Shown here piece by piece: positions 19,850-29,600 of a stretch of 64,000 nt of DNA (positions within the stretch are counted from its first letter, which is position 1; each line of letters begins with the position of its first letter). This DNA comes from Hyalangium gracile. Lineage in GTDB: Bacteria; Myxococcota; Myxococcia; Myxococcales; Myxococcaceae. Both the position numbers and the translations under genes were made by a program. The notes below the pieces were generated by a model. That model saw only the letters and a list, made by a program, of their open reading frames with translations, searched no databases and was not told the origin of the DNA. The stretch lies in the NCBI RefSeq assembly GCF_020103725.1, contig NZ_JAHXBG010000013.1, positions 62,001 to 126,000 on the forward strand, given 5' to 3'.

Positions 19850-20572
19850 TCACCGTGGGGGCAGTTCGCGGAAGGAGAGGCAGTGGGGTGCGTGGCGCTC
19901 TACTCCTTCCTTGAAGCGCTCGGTGGCGATGAGGAGGGTGGGGAAGTTGGCCAAGCGGAACAGGTCCAGGTGCCGTGGGAGCGAGGCCGCGTCGAGGATG
20001 GGGCTCTCGGGGAGACTGATGTCGTAACGGCCGCACCTGGCGCATGGCGCGACTTTGCCCGGTGGGAGGCACTGGGGGTGGAGCAGGCCGTGAGGCTCGA
20101 TCTGGAGCTCAAGGAACTCGGGCCCATTGCTCCGGCTGGAGCGCAGTCGGGTGGGACAGCCAAGCAGTCCTCGAACACTCGTGGACTGGAGAAGCTCCAA
20201 GATGTCGCGGCGCGCCAGCATGTGGAACCCAGACCGGGGGAGGACGAGAGGTCCAAGCTCTCCCTTGATGGTCCCTACCAACGGTCCGAACATGGTTCCT
20301 GGCTCAAGAGGCGCTTCCTGAGGGACAAAGGGACGGAGCACCGAACGCAGACGCTCGAACTCCGCAAAATCCTCCTCCAGCCGAGCCTTCTCGAGTTTGT
20401 GACGCTCCGGGTGGTTAGACAGGTCCACGCATGGGTAGGCGATGGCAGGAGTGTTCCAGATGGCATCGCATTGGGGACAATGGGCTCCTGGCATCTTCCA
20501 AAGGTGTCTGGCTTCAAACCACCCTTTCCAAGGAGAGGACTCGTCGTGGCCGAGTTCGTAGAAGCGGGTCAT
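19850..20572 (-). CDS. SitI6-family double-CXXCG immunity protein
   Basis: 240 aa from ATG 20572 (MTRFYEL); a longer frame to 20641 would overlap the upstream lipoprotein gene and lacks family similarity. The layout is that of the myxobacterial double-CXXCG paralogous family (TIGR02264-type): CPQC near residue 33, where the usual Gly after the second Cys is Asp; YPCVDLS; LRPFVPQEAPLEPGTMFGPLVGT; LEPHG-type LQIEPHGLLHP; second motif CARCG; and LPRHLDLFRLANFPTLLIATERF. SitI proteins protect against SitA lipoprotein toxins that are passed between Myxococcus siblings by TraA/B-dependent outer-membrane exchange. The adjacent upstream gene encodes a lipoprotein, in line with that. Confidence 0.88.
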   Translation of the reverse strand: MTRFYELGHDESSPWKGWFEARHLWKMPGAHCPQCDAIWNTPAIAYPCVDLSNHPERHKLEKARLEEDFAEFERLRSVLRPFVPQEAPLEPGTMFGPLVGTIKGELGPLVLPRSGFHMLARRDILELLQSTSVRGLLGCPTRLRSSRSNGPEFLELQIEPHGLLHPQCLPPGKVAPCARCGRYDISLPESPILDAASLPRHLDLFRLANFPTLLIATERFKEGVERHAPHCLSFRELPPR

Positions 20573-20576
20573 GGGC

Positions 20577-20819
20577 TCAATACTCGATTGGCGGCGGCAG
20601 CAGATAGGGAGGCTTGTCGTAATAGGGCACGATGAAGCCAACCAGCTTGAAGCGTTTGATCAGCTCCCATGCATGCTCGTACATCTGCTGCCGGGTCGCT
20701 CCGGGTCTGGCCCTCTGGAAATCGCGCCACGCTTGATTCCAGGGACCGCACCCGCTGGCAAGCACGACGAGACCTGGCAAGAGCGCGCTCAGCCTCGATG
20801 CACCCCTGGGTTCCTCCAA
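20577..20819 (-). CDS. Miniature SitA-like lipoprotein
   Basis: 80 aa from a TTG start; the stop lies 4 bases before the SitI6-type start. The N terminus (RLSALLPGLVVLASGC) is a lipoprotein signal with lipobox ASGC. Only 56 residues follow, including GATRQQMYEHAWELIKRF and a Pro/Tyr-rich end (PYYDKPPYLLPPPIEY). SitA toxins normally have a conserved region and a C-terminal toxin domain of about 100 residues or more, so either most of the toxin has been lost or this is a very small toxin. The position fits SitA. A TTG start 9 bases after the upstream XapX stop is unusual and lowers confidence. Confidence 0.6.
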   Translation of the reverse strand: MEEPRGASRLSALLPGLVVLASGCGPWNQAWRDFQRARPGATRQQMYEHAWELIKRFKLVGFIVPYYDKPPYLLPPPIEY

Positions 20820-20828
20820 GAGCGCGGC

Positions 20829-20993
20829 TCAGCGCATTCCCAGGAACTTATCGCCGAGCAGGTAGCCGACGGTCATTGCCAGCACCAGCAGCGCGCCCTG
20901 CAGCTTCGGCGGGGCGGGCAAGGGGATGTCGAGCAGCCGGCAGCCGGCTCCGATGGCCAACGCCAGGACAGGACCGACCATGAGCTCCATCAT
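20829..20993 (-). CDS. XapX/DUF1427-like small membrane protein, copy 2
   Basis: 54 aa. Two hydrophobic segments, LMVGPVLALAIGAGC and LQGALLVLAMTVGYLLGD, flank a Pro-rich LDIPLPAPP turn, which is the XapX pattern (GxxxGxxxRLxxxPxPAPP). The start overlaps the stop of the preceding XapX gene (ATGA at 20990-20993). It is clearly a paralogue of that gene. XapX is named from the E. coli xanthosine locus, but its function is not known; small inner-membrane helpers of transporters are a reasonable guess here because both copies follow an MFS gene. Confidence 0.8.
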   Translation of the reverse strand: MMELMVGPVLALAIGAGCRLLDIPLPAPPKLQGALLVLAMTVGYLLGDKFLGMR

Positions 20994-21217
20994 GTGCGCG
21001 TCTCCTTGGTCTCACCGCTGGGCCCGCCGCAGTCCTGGTGATGCCGCGCGGGGTGCGTCGCCATGAAACGGTCGGCCAGCAGGTAGCCGGTCGTCATGGC
21101 GACGACGAGTGAAGCGCCCACCAGCATGGGCGGCGCGGGTACAGGAATGGCCAGCCAGCGACAACCGAAGCCGATGGTGAGCCCGAGCAGCAGCCCGACA
21201 CAGAATTTCCAGCTCAT
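20990..21217 (-). CDS. XapX/DUF1427-like small membrane protein, copy 1
   Basis: 75 aa. Two membrane segments (FCVGLLLGLTIGFGC and LVGASLVVAMTTGYLLAD) around RWLAIPVPAPP, the typical XapX turn. A hydrophilic tail of about 22 residues (HPARHHQDCGGPSGETKET) is extra compared with copy 2. The start ATG overlaps the stop of the MFS gene (ATGA at 21214-21217). Both overlaps suggest a single transcript with coupled translation. Confidence 0.85.
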   Translation of the reverse strand: MSWKFCVGLLLGLTIGFGCRWLAIPVPAPPMLVGASLVVAMTTGYLLADRFMATHPARHHQDCGGPSGETKETRT

Positions 21218-22839
21218 GGGACGTTCTCCAACGTGACGAAGTGAGGGCTCGCTGGCGAGGCACCGACGAAGTGACGCACGGACGGAGGCTGCGCGTCGCG
21301 ATGCAGGGCGCGAATCTTGTCCTGCAGGCGCTGCTCCTCCTGGGTGACTCGCTCATGCTGGCGGAGGTGCTCCAGCCAGGAATCGACGATGAAGTATTCG
21401 AGGAAGAGCCCCGGCCGCGCCGCGTCCTCCATCACCCCCCATTGCCCCGCCCCGTCGCGTCGACGGGTGCCTCCGAGCAGGTGGATGTGATGCAGGAACT
21501 CCTCGCGATTCGCCGGCTCGATCAGGTACTCCACCGTCACGAGCACCGGACCACGCGCATGCTCGATCTCCCCGGCCACGGCCGGCCGCGGCCAATGCGC
21601 GGACGGGGTGGTGTTCCGCGCCATGGCCGTGCTCAGACGGAAGCGCAGCGAGAAGACACCCGCGAGCACCGCCGCCACCGCCGCCACTGTCAGCGCTACC
21701 CCGGTGCCCGTGTACTGCGCGAGCGTGCCCCAGATCAGGCTGCCCGCTGCCATGCCCGCCGAGAAGACCACGATGTAGAGCGACAGCGCCCGAGCGCGCA
21801 CCCAGGAGGGGACAGAGACATGCGCGGCCGTCTGCAGCAGTGACAGCACGGTGATCCACGACATGCCGTTGGCCAGCATCGCCACGCAGAGGATCCGCGG
21901 GTCGCGGATGCCCGCCAGGGCCAGCATGGAAAAGGAATAGAGCAGGGTGGCGGCGGGCACCAGCCTGTCGGCATCGAACCGCTCGCGGAGCTTGGGCAAG
22001 GCGATGGCTCCACCGATGGCTCCCGCGCCGATGAACCCCAGCAACATTCCATAGGTGCCTGCCCCGGCGGAGAGCTGTTGCCGGACCACGATCGGCAGCA
22101 GCGAGGGGAGGGCGCTGGCGAACACGAAGAAGCAGGCCGACTTGACCAGGACCGAGCGGAACTCGCCGGCCTGCACCGCATAGCGCAGCCCCGCGCGCAG
22201 CGCGCCGCCGAAGGACTCGGCGGGCAAGGTCGAGACGGACTTCGCCGCCTTCCACCGCCACAGGACGAACACCACGCCCAGGAACGACAGCGCGTTCAGG
22301 GAGAACGCCCAGGCCGCGCCGAATCGCGCCACGATCAGCCCGCCCAGCGCGGGACCAATGGAGCGGGCGATGTTCACACCGATGGAGCTCAACGCCACGG
22401 CCGGTGCCAGCATCGGGCGAGGAACCAGGTCGGCGGTGGTCGCCGCCTGGGCAGGCATCGCCAGCGCCGCGCCCGTGCCCAGCGCGAACGTCAGACACAG
22501 CAGGGTCCATGCCTCGAGCCGCCCGGCATGTGCCAGCAGGGCGACCCCCGTGGCCACGAAGAGCATCCACAGCTGCGCCCCGAGCAGGTACCGCCGGCGG
22601 TCGACGATGTCCGCCAGCGCGCCTGCAACGAGGGCGAACGAGACGACTGGCAGCGTCGTCGCGGCCTGCACCGCCGCGACCATGAGCGGTGAGCTCGTCC
22701 GCTCCGACATGAACCAGGAGGCGGCGACATCCTGGAGCCAGGTTCCGATGTTGCTGGTCAGGATCGCCAGCCAGAGCGCGCGGAATCCGGGGTGGCGAAG
22801 CGGTGCCCATGCGCCAACCGCTGGAGCGTCAGAAGGCAT
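21214..22839 (-). CDS. MFS transporter (EntS/MFS_3 type) with C-terminal soluble domain
   Basis: 541 aa from ATG 22839; the longer upstream frame is inside the amidohydrolase gene and unlikely. About 12 membrane helices occupy residues 20-410, with the A-motif-like GALADIVDRRRYLLG between helices 2 and 3 and HPGFRALWLAILTSNIGTWLQDVAASW at the start, as in the EntS/MFS_3 exporters. The last 110 residues form a soluble domain (VLVTVEYLIEPANREEFLHHIH, GVMEDAARPGLFLEYFIVDSWLEHLRQHERVT) resembling an antibiotic-biosynthesis-monooxygenase (ABM) ferredoxin-like fold, seen in some members. Substrate unknown. It overlaps the amidohydrolase gene by 11 bases and the XapX gene by 4. Confidence 0.88.
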   Translation of the reverse strand: MPSDAPAVGAWAPLRHPGFRALWLAILTSNIGTWLQDVAASWFMSERTSSPLMVAAVQAATTLPVVSFALVAGALADIVDRRRYLLGAQLWMLFVATGVALLAHAGRLEAWTLLCLTFALGTGAALAMPAQAATTADLVPRPMLAPAVALSSIGVNIARSIGPALGGLIVARFGAAWAFSLNALSFLGVVFVLWRWKAAKSVSTLPAESFGGALRAGLRYAVQAGEFRSVLVKSACFFVFASALPSLLPIVVRQQLSAGAGTYGMLLGFIGAGAIGGAIALPKLRERFDADRLVPAATLLYSFSMLALAGIRDPRILCVAMLANGMSWITVLSLLQTAAHVSVPSWVRARALSLYIVVFSAGMAAGSLIWGTLAQYTGTGVALTVAAVAAVLAGVFSLRFRLSTAMARNTTPSAHWPRPAVAGEIEHARGPVLVTVEYLIEPANREEFLHHIHLLGGTRRRDGAGQWGVMEDAARPGLFLEYFIVDSWLEHLRQHERVTQEEQRLQDKIRALHRDAQPPSVRHFVGASPASPHFVTLENVP

Positions 22840-24694
22840 GGCACAAGCATCCCAACGCACCCCAGAAGTCGCGCAGCCCGCTGACCGGCGGAGAGTGGCG
22901 CGCGGCGTGATCCCTGCCGTGGCCGTGTACGGCACATGAGGTCCCGTGTGAGTGCGAGTGCCGTTGCGCTCGCGAGAACATGGCTCGGGCCTGCGCCTGG
23001 GTGCCGCCCTGGTATCCACCGAACCGGTTCACCGGCGACCAGTCCGGCATGGGCCTGGGCAACGTGGGGGCGAGCGGGCCGAAGTCATCACTGCCGTGCA
23101 CCACCTTGCCGCCCACCACGGTCAACACGCTGGTGATGTCCCGGATGGCCTCTTCCGGCACGTGGAGGTAGTCCGAGGACAGCAGCGCGAAGTCGGCATA
23201 TTGGCCCACCTTCAGGAGGCCCTTGCGATCCTGCTCGTGGGAGAACCAAGCACTGCCGTGCGTATACAGGCGCAGCGCCTCCTCTCGCTCCAGCCGGTTG
23301 TCATCGCCATACATCGACAGACCGCCCACCGTGCGGCCGGTGACCAGCCAGTACAACGCCACCCACGGGTTGTAGCTGGCCACGCGCGTGGCATCGGTGC
23401 CGGCGCCCACCGGTACGCCCGCGTCCAGCATCTTGCGCACCGGCGGCGTGTTCCGGGTCGCCGCTCCGCCGTAGCGCTCCGCGAAGTACTCGCCCTGGTA
23501 CGCCATGCGATGCTGGATGGCGATACCGCCACGCAAGGCGCGCACGCGCTCGATGTTGCGCTCGGAGATGGTCTCGGCGTGGTCGATGAACCAGTGCAGG
23601 CCGTCGAAGGGCACCTCGCGGTTCACCTTCTCGTAGACGTCGAGCACGCGGCTGATGCTCTCGTCGTAGGTGGCATGGATGCGGAACGGCCAGCGGCGCT
23701 GGGCCAGCAGGCGGACCACGTCTTCCAGCTCGCCCTCCATCCCCTGTGGCAGCTCCGGGCGCGGCTCACGGAAGTCCTCGAAGTCCGCCGCGGAGAAGAC
23801 CAGCATCTCGCCAGCGCCGTTGTGGCGCAGCATGCCGTCGCCCTGGAGCGGCTTCAGCATCCGCGACCACTTGTCGAAGTCCGCGAGCTCGCCCCCCTTC
23901 TTCTGGGTGAACAGGTTGTAGGCGATGCGTACCGTCAGCTCGCCGTCGGCGTGCAGCTTCTGGATGATCTCGTAGTCTTCCGGATAGTTCTGGAAGCCTC
24001 CGCCGGCATCGATCACCGAGGTGACGCCCAGCCGGTTCAGCTCGCGCATGAAATGGCGGGTGGAGTTGAGCTGGAACTCCGGTGGCAGCTTCGGTCCCAT
24101 CGCCAGGGTCGCGTACAGGATCAGCGCGTTGGGTTTGGCCAGCAGCAGGCCGGTGGGATTGCCGGCCGAGTCCCGCTCGATCCGCCCACCGGGCGGCTCG
24201 GGACTGTCCCGGGTGTAGCCCACGGCGCGCAGCGCGGCGCGGTTGAGCAGGGCCCGGTCGTATAGGTGCAGGATGAACACCGGAGTCTCTGGCGCGGCCT
24301 CGTTGAGCTCCCGCAGTGTCGGCAGCCGCTTCTCGGCGAACTGGTGCTCGCTGAAGCCGCCCACCACACGGACCCACTGCGGTGCCGGCGTCCGTGCCAC
24401 CTGCGCCTCGAGCATCGCCATCGCGTCGGACAGCGTGCGCACGCCGTCCCAGCGCAGCTCCATGTTGTAGTTCAGGCCACCGCGAATCAGGTGGAGGTGG
24501 CTGTCATTGAGGCCGGGGATCAGGCGCCGCCCCCCGGCATCGATGATCCGGGTCCCCGCGGTGGCATGGGCCATCACCGAGGCATCGTCTCCGATGGCCA
24601 GCAGGTTGCCACCCGCGACGGCCAGCGCCGTCGCCGATGGGTTGTCCCTGTCCAGGGTGGTGATCCGGGCGTTTCTGACGATCATGTCGGCCAT
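22829..24694 (-). CDS. Amidohydrolase family protein (YtcJ-like), His/Cys-rich tail
   Basis: 621 aa from ATG 24694 (MADMIVRNARI). The metal-dependent amidohydrolase motif HLH (LNDSHLHLIRGGLN) follows RLIPG; the later metal ligands fit IHATYDES and WFIDHAET, and the catalytic Asp fits GAGTDATRVASYNPW. The C terminus is unusual: HSHSHGTSCAVHGHGRDHAARH followed by FWGALGCLCHAF, a possible extra metal-binding tail that recurs in this subfamily as I remember it. Cytoplasmic hydrolase of unknown amide, ester or cyclic substrate. It is the second gene of a leftward run with an isochorismatase-like hydrolase upstream and an MFS exporter downstream. Confidence 0.87.
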   Translation of the reverse strand: MADMIVRNARITTLDRDNPSATALAVAGGNLLAIGDDASVMAHATAGTRIIDAGGRRLIPGLNDSHLHLIRGGLNYNMELRWDGVRTLSDAMAMLEAQVARTPAPQWVRVVGGFSEHQFAEKRLPTLRELNEAAPETPVFILHLYDRALLNRAALRAVGYTRDSPEPPGGRIERDSAGNPTGLLLAKPNALILYATLAMGPKLPPEFQLNSTRHFMRELNRLGVTSVIDAGGGFQNYPEDYEIIQKLHADGELTVRIAYNLFTQKKGGELADFDKWSRMLKPLQGDGMLRHNGAGEMLVFSAADFEDFREPRPELPQGMEGELEDVVRLLAQRRWPFRIHATYDESISRVLDVYEKVNREVPFDGLHWFIDHAETISERNIERVRALRGGIAIQHRMAYQGEYFAERYGGAATRNTPPVRKMLDAGVPVGAGTDATRVASYNPWVALYWLVTGRTVGGLSMYGDDNRLEREEALRLYTHGSAWFSHEQDRKGLLKVGQYADFALLSSDYLHVPEEAIRDITSVLTVVGGKVVHGSDDFGPLAPTLPRPMPDWSPVNRFGGYQGGTQAQARAMFSRAQRHSHSHGTSCAVHGHGRDHAARHSPPVSGLRDFWGALGCLCHAF

Positions 24695-24773
24695 CGGTAC
24701 AGTCCTTTCCACTCCGGCGGCTCGCGCCGGAGACAATCGTGATTGCTTGCGACATCCGATGGCCGCATGGCCA

Positions 24774-25433
24774 TCAGTGACCGCCTTCGGACGCTCCGAA
24801 CATCGTCTTGGCGTACTGGATGCCGATGCCGTAGCCGCCGGCGTGGATCTTGGCGATGCCGGTGGTCAGGGCATACGTGGCCTCCCGCGCCCAGTCGCGC
24901 TGCAGCTCGAGCAGGTACTGCACGCTGGTCATCGGAACCGCGCCGGCCTGGACCATCCGTTGCACCGCGCGCTCGTGCGCCTCGTCGGAGACATCGCCGC
25001 AGGCATCAGTGATGACATACGCCTGGAAGCCCTGGTCGATCGCCGACAGGACGGGCCCCACGATGCAGACGCCGGTCCACAGGCCCGCGATCACCAGGCG
25101 CTGCTTCTCGAACGCGTTGATCTGGGCGATCACCTGCCGGTCCTCCCAGGCATTCATGCTGGTGCGGTCGTAGACCTTCGCTCCAGGAAACGCCTCGGTG
25201 ATCTCCGGGAACAGCGGCCCGGAGAAGCTCTTCTCCGCGACCGTGGTCAGCAGGGTCGGCACGCGGAAGCCCGCGGCGGCCTTGGAGATCAGCGCGGTGT
25301 TGTTGCGCAGCAGCGCGATGTCGATCGAGCGCGTCGCGAAGGTCATCTGTGACTGGTGATCGATGAGGATCAGCGCATGGTCGGTGGGCGACAGCAGGCC
25401 CTTGCCGGGCGTAGGAGCGGCTTTGGGGGTCAT
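24774..25433 (-). CDS. Isochorismatase-family hydrolase (YcaC-like)
   Basis: 219 aa. The catalytic triad of cysteine hydrolases is recognisable: Asp in LILIDHQSQM, Lys in TVAEKSF and Cys in GLWTGVCIVGPVLSAIDQG. This matches YcaC-like hydrolases, whose natural substrate is unsettled. The gene is the first of the leftward run; the gap to the amidohydrolase start is 79 bases. Together they suggest stepwise breakdown or detoxification of an amide-containing compound; this is inference. Confidence 0.88.
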   Translation of the reverse strand: MTPKAAPTPGKGLLSPTDHALILIDHQSQMTFATRSIDIALLRNNTALISKAAAGFRVPTLLTTVAEKSFSGPLFPEITEAFPGAKVYDRTSMNAWEDRQVIAQINAFEKQRLVIAGLWTGVCIVGPVLSAIDQGFQAYVITDACGDVSDEAHERAVQRMVQAGAVPMTSVQYLLELQRDWAREATYALTTGIAKIHAGGYGIGIQYAKTMFGASEGGH

Positions 25434-25555
25434 GGGATTGTGCCTCTTGGGGTTGGGTGAGGCCAGACAGACTAGGGCGTCAGGATTTGGTGAAAAACAC
25501 CCGGAAGCGCGTGAAATGGCTCACCCGAAAGAGGGAGTCCACGCTCACCGGCTCG

Positions 25556-25927
25556 TTAGTCATCGGCACGGGTGTTCTTGCGCGACGGCAGGGTGATGAC
25601 GCGTCTTCCGAACAACCAGGCATCCAGCGAGAGAGCACCGGGGCCGAGGAGCGCCAGTGCACCCGCGGCGAGCAGCTCGACACCCGCTTCAGGCAGGGTT
25701 GCGCCGCCCATGACCATGAAGTCGTAGAGGGAGAACAGGCCGCATATGACAGCGAGCAGAGGTGTCAGCAGGCCCAGGCAGAGTCCGATGGCCGGGAGCA
25801 CGAGCACCGCATGCGTCAACGGTCCGCCGGATGGGTGGAGCAGCAGGGAGCAGGCGACCGACAAGCGGAGCAGCAGCAGTCCGGCTCCGGGGCCACCTTC
25901 GGGAAACATGGAGAAGAGGCGTTGCAC
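25556..25927 (-). CDS. DoxX-like small membrane protein
   Basis: 123 aa with four hydrophobic segments (AGLLLLRLSVACSLLL, HAVLVLPAIGLCLGLLTPLLAVICGLFSLYDF, VELLAAGALALLGP) and a basic C terminus, LDAWLFGRR, typical of DoxX/SURF4-type proteins. The location between the regulators and the hydrolase operon suggests a part in the same response. Function not known. Confidence 0.65.
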   Translation of the reverse strand: MQRLFSMFPEGGPGAGLLLLRLSVACSLLLHPSGGPLTHAVLVLPAIGLCLGLLTPLLAVICGLFSLYDFMVMGGATLPEAGVELLAAGALALLGPGALSLDAWLFGRRVITLPSRKNTRADD

Positions 25928-26051
25928 CGTTCCACATTACCTGCTGGTAGCACCCCGGTTATATCTGGGATAAGGGAGCCTGGCCTCCCTCTTTCGGGGG
26001 ATTCCGACGATGTCGATGACGGATATCCAGGGTCCGTTCGCTGGCTGATCG

Positions 26052-26690
26052 ATGAGCTCCACCCACCCGCCCATTCGCATCCTGATTGTCGACGACCATC
26101 CGCTGCTGCGTGAAGGGCTCGGCAGCATGATCGCCGGACAGCCGGACATGGCGCTGGTCGCCGAGGCGGAGAATGGGGAGCAGGCCCTGCAAGCCTTTCG
26201 CGAGCATCAGCCAGACATCACGCTGATGGACGTGCAGATGCCCAGGATGAATGGCATCGATGCCATCACGGCGATTCGCGCCGAGTTCCCCAGCGCGAGG
26301 ATCATCGTCCTGACGACCTACAGGGGCGACATGCAGGCGCTGCGCGCCATCAAGGCCGGCGCGGCCGGATATCTGCTCAAGAGCATGTTGCGCAAGGAGC
26401 TGGTGGAGACCATCCGCAGCGTGCATGCGGGACGGCGCCGCATCGCCGCGGACATCGCCACCGAGATGGCCGAGCACGTGGCGGACGACGAGCTGACGGC
26501 CCGGGAATGTGACGTCCTGCGCCTCGTCGCCACCGGCAGCGCCAACAAGGAAGTCGCCGCCCGGATGGGCATCTCCGAGGAGACGGTCAAGACGCACATG
26601 AAGAACGTCCTGACCAAGCTCGGCGCCAAGGACAGGACGCACGCGGTGGTTGTTGCGGTGAAGCGGGGAATCATCGATATCGGGACGTGA
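26052..26690 (+). CDS. NarL/FixJ-type response regulator
   Basis: 212 aa. The receiver domain has the acidic pair in IVDDHPLLREGL, the phospho-Asp in ITLMDVQMP, Thr in IIVLTTY and Lys in GYLLKSM. The C-terminal LuxR helix-turn-helix runs from LTARECDVLRLVATG to EETVKTHMKNVLTKLGAKDRT. The next gene, a Reg_prop sensor kinase, starts at the last base of the stop codon, so the pair is a two-component system. It diverges from the DoxX/hydrolase/MFS run, which is its most likely regulon. Confidence 0.93.
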   Translation: MSSTHPPIRILIVDDHPLLREGLGSMIAGQPDMALVAEAENGEQALQAFREHQPDITLMDVQMPRMNGIDAITAIRAEFPSARIIVLTTYRGDMQALRAIKAGAAGYLLKSMLRKELVETIRSVHAGRRRIAADIATEMAEHVADDELTARECDVLRLVATGSANKEVAARMGISEETVKTHMKNVLTKLGAKDRTHAVVVAVKRGIIDIGT

Positions 26691-29600
26691 TGCGCAGCGG
26701 CCGCGGCTCGTACCCGGGTAGGGTACCGATGAGGATGACGAGGAGCAGGGGACCCGTGAGGGTCTGGCATCAGGCGCTGTTGCTCGGGCTCGTCGCGGTG
26801 CTCTCGTCCTTCGCGGCCACGGCGCAGCCATCCAGTCAGGACCGGCGCCTCACGCAGTTCCACCACACCCGGTGGACGATCAAGGAAGGAGCTCCCGGTC
26901 AGGTCTCCGCGCTCGCCCAGACGGAAGACGGGTTCCTGTGGCTCTCCGCGGCCGCCTCGTTGTACCGGTTCGATGGCGTCCGCTTCGAGCGCTTCGAGCC
27001 GCCTTCGGGCGAGCCTCTCCCTTCCATCCGGACCTTGCACGCAGCGCGCGGCGGTGGGCTGTGGATGGGCTTCTCGTTTGGAGGTGTCGCGTTCCTGGAG
27101 CAGGGACGAGTGACCCGGTATGGCGGTGCCGAGGGCGCTCCGGACAGGACGGTCTCCGCCTTCGCCACCGACAAGGAGGGCCAGCTCTGGGTCGCCGCGG
27201 TCGATGGCTTGTTCCGCCTGGCCGGCACTCGCTGGGAGAAGGTCGGGGCATCCTGGGGATATCCGGGCGCGCCGTCCCGGTTTGTCTTCGTGGACCGGGA
27301 CGGGGTGCTGTGGGTCGCCACCGACAAGACCCTGCTGTATCTGCCGCGCGGCGCGCGGACGTTCGTTCCCACGGGCATCAGCGTCAACTGGACGCTCCAG
27401 CTGACTCAGGCGCCGGATGGAAGAATCTGGATGTCTGAATCGGGCGGTGTCGTGAGGCCGATTCCGGTGCCCGGCCATGGACAGACGGACGCTTCACCGA
27501 GCCTGCGCCTGGAGTCCGCGGGCATGCTGTTCGCCCGCGACGGAAGCTTCTGGGTGACCTCCCTGGGGGATGGGATTCGCCGCATCGCCCATCCCGAACG
27601 GCTGCCCGCCGGTGACGCGACGGCGGTGGATGGCGCCGTGGAGTCGTTCACCGAGAAGGACGGCCTGAGCGGAGATTACGCGTGGCCGGTGCTCGAGGAT
27701 CGCGAGGGCAATTTCTGGGTGGGCACCAGCGGCGGGCTCGATCGCTTCCGCGTCAGCCCCATGGTGCTGGCGGAGTTCCCGCGCGGCTCGCACGACTTCG
27801 CCCTGGTCGCCGGGAAGGGCGGCGAGGTCTGGGCAGGTACCACCAACCGCCAGCTGATGCGCTTGCGCGACGGCAAGGTCTCGTTCGAGCAGCTCGCGTC
27901 CCCGGTCCGCTCCGCCTACCGCGACCAGGAGGGTGTGGTCTGGCTGGGAGCGGACAACGGGCTGTGGCGGCTGGACGATGGCCGCCTCGGTCACGTCACC
28001 CCGCTGCTCCAGGACTCGGTGACGCAGGTGCAGGCCATGACTCGTGACCGTCGCGGCACGCTCTGGGTGGTCCCGGCAGCCAACACCGTGATGCAGTGGA
28101 AGGACGGCCGTTGGGTTTCGATGAAGGAGGTGCTGGGACTGTCGGACGACGAGCGCATCCACACCGCGATGACCGATGGCCGCGGGCGGGTATGGCTGGG
28201 CCATGTGAAGGGCATCATCACGAGGGTCGACGGCGACGAGGTCCGGCGGTTCACCGAGGCCGAGGGGCTCCGGCTGGGGAGGATCTCCGCCCTGGCCGCA
28301 GGCGGCCGGTATGTGTGGGCCGGCGGCCAGTTCGGACTGGCCTTCCTGGACGGCGAGCGCTTTCGTCCGCTCGTTGCCGGAGGTGACGAGTCGTTCCGCA
28401 ATGTGACCGGCATCATCGAGCGCCCCGACGGCAGCTTGTGGGTGCATGCCGTGCCAGGGGTCTTTCGCATTCCGGCGGAGGAGATCCGGCACGCGGCGGG
28501 CGATCCCGGCCATCGCGTGCGCTACGAGCTGTTCGACTTCCTCGACGGGCTTCCGGCCAGGCCGACGCTGATGCGTCCGCTGCCCACGGCGGTCGCGGGC
28601 GACGACGGGCGCCTCTGGTTCGCCACCAGCAACGGGGTGGTCTGGATCGATCCCGAGCGGATCGCCCGCAATCCGTTGCCTCCGCCGGTGTCCATCCTCT
28701 CCCTGAAGGCCGATGGCCAGCGGTTCGCGCCAGCGTCGGACGTGACGCTGCCACTGCATCCCGCGAACCTGGAGATCAACTACACGGCGCTCAGCCTGTC
28801 CATCCCCGAGCGCGTGCGGTTCCGTTACCGGTTGGAAGGCGTGGACGAGCACTGGCAGGACGTCGGTACGCGGCGCACCGCCTATTACGGCGACCTGTCA
28901 CCGGGGCGATACCGCTTCCAGGTGGTCGCATCGAACAACGACGGCGTGTGGAACGAGCGCGGCGCGAGCCTCGAGTTCGTCGTTCCGCCCGCGGTCCACC
29001 AGACCTGGTGGTTCCGCGCGCTCTGCGTGGCGGCTGGACTGCTGCTGCTCTGGCTGCTGTATCTGCTGCGTCTGCGCCAGGTGACGGCGAAGATGCGCGG
29101 CCTGCTGGAGGAGCGGCACGCGGAGCGCGAGCGCATCGCCCGGGAGCTGCATGACACCCTGCTGCAGAGCGTGCAGGGGCTGGTGCTCCGGCTCCAGGCC
29201 GTCGCCGAGCAGATCCCCGAGCAGGAGCCAGCACGGCAGGCGATGGAGAAGGCCCTGGACCGCGCGGACGAGGTCCTTGCCGAGGGCCGCGACCGGGTGA
29301 TGGAGCTGCGCTCGTCCGCCCACGATGGGCGCGGCCTGCCGGACGTGCTCGTGCAGGTCGGCGAAGAGCTGGCGGAGGACATGCCGATGTCTTTCCGTCT
29401 GCTCGTGGAAGGGGGGCCGCGAGAGCTGGAAGCAGCGGTGCAGGGGGAGATCTTCTTGATCGCCCGGGAGGCCCTGCTCAACGCGTTCCAGCATGCAGGG
29501 GGCACGGCCGTGGAAGTGGAGCTGCACTACGACTCCGACGAGCTGCGCGTGCGGATCCGGGACGACGGCGCGGGCGTGGCCCCGGAGATTCTCGAGAAGG

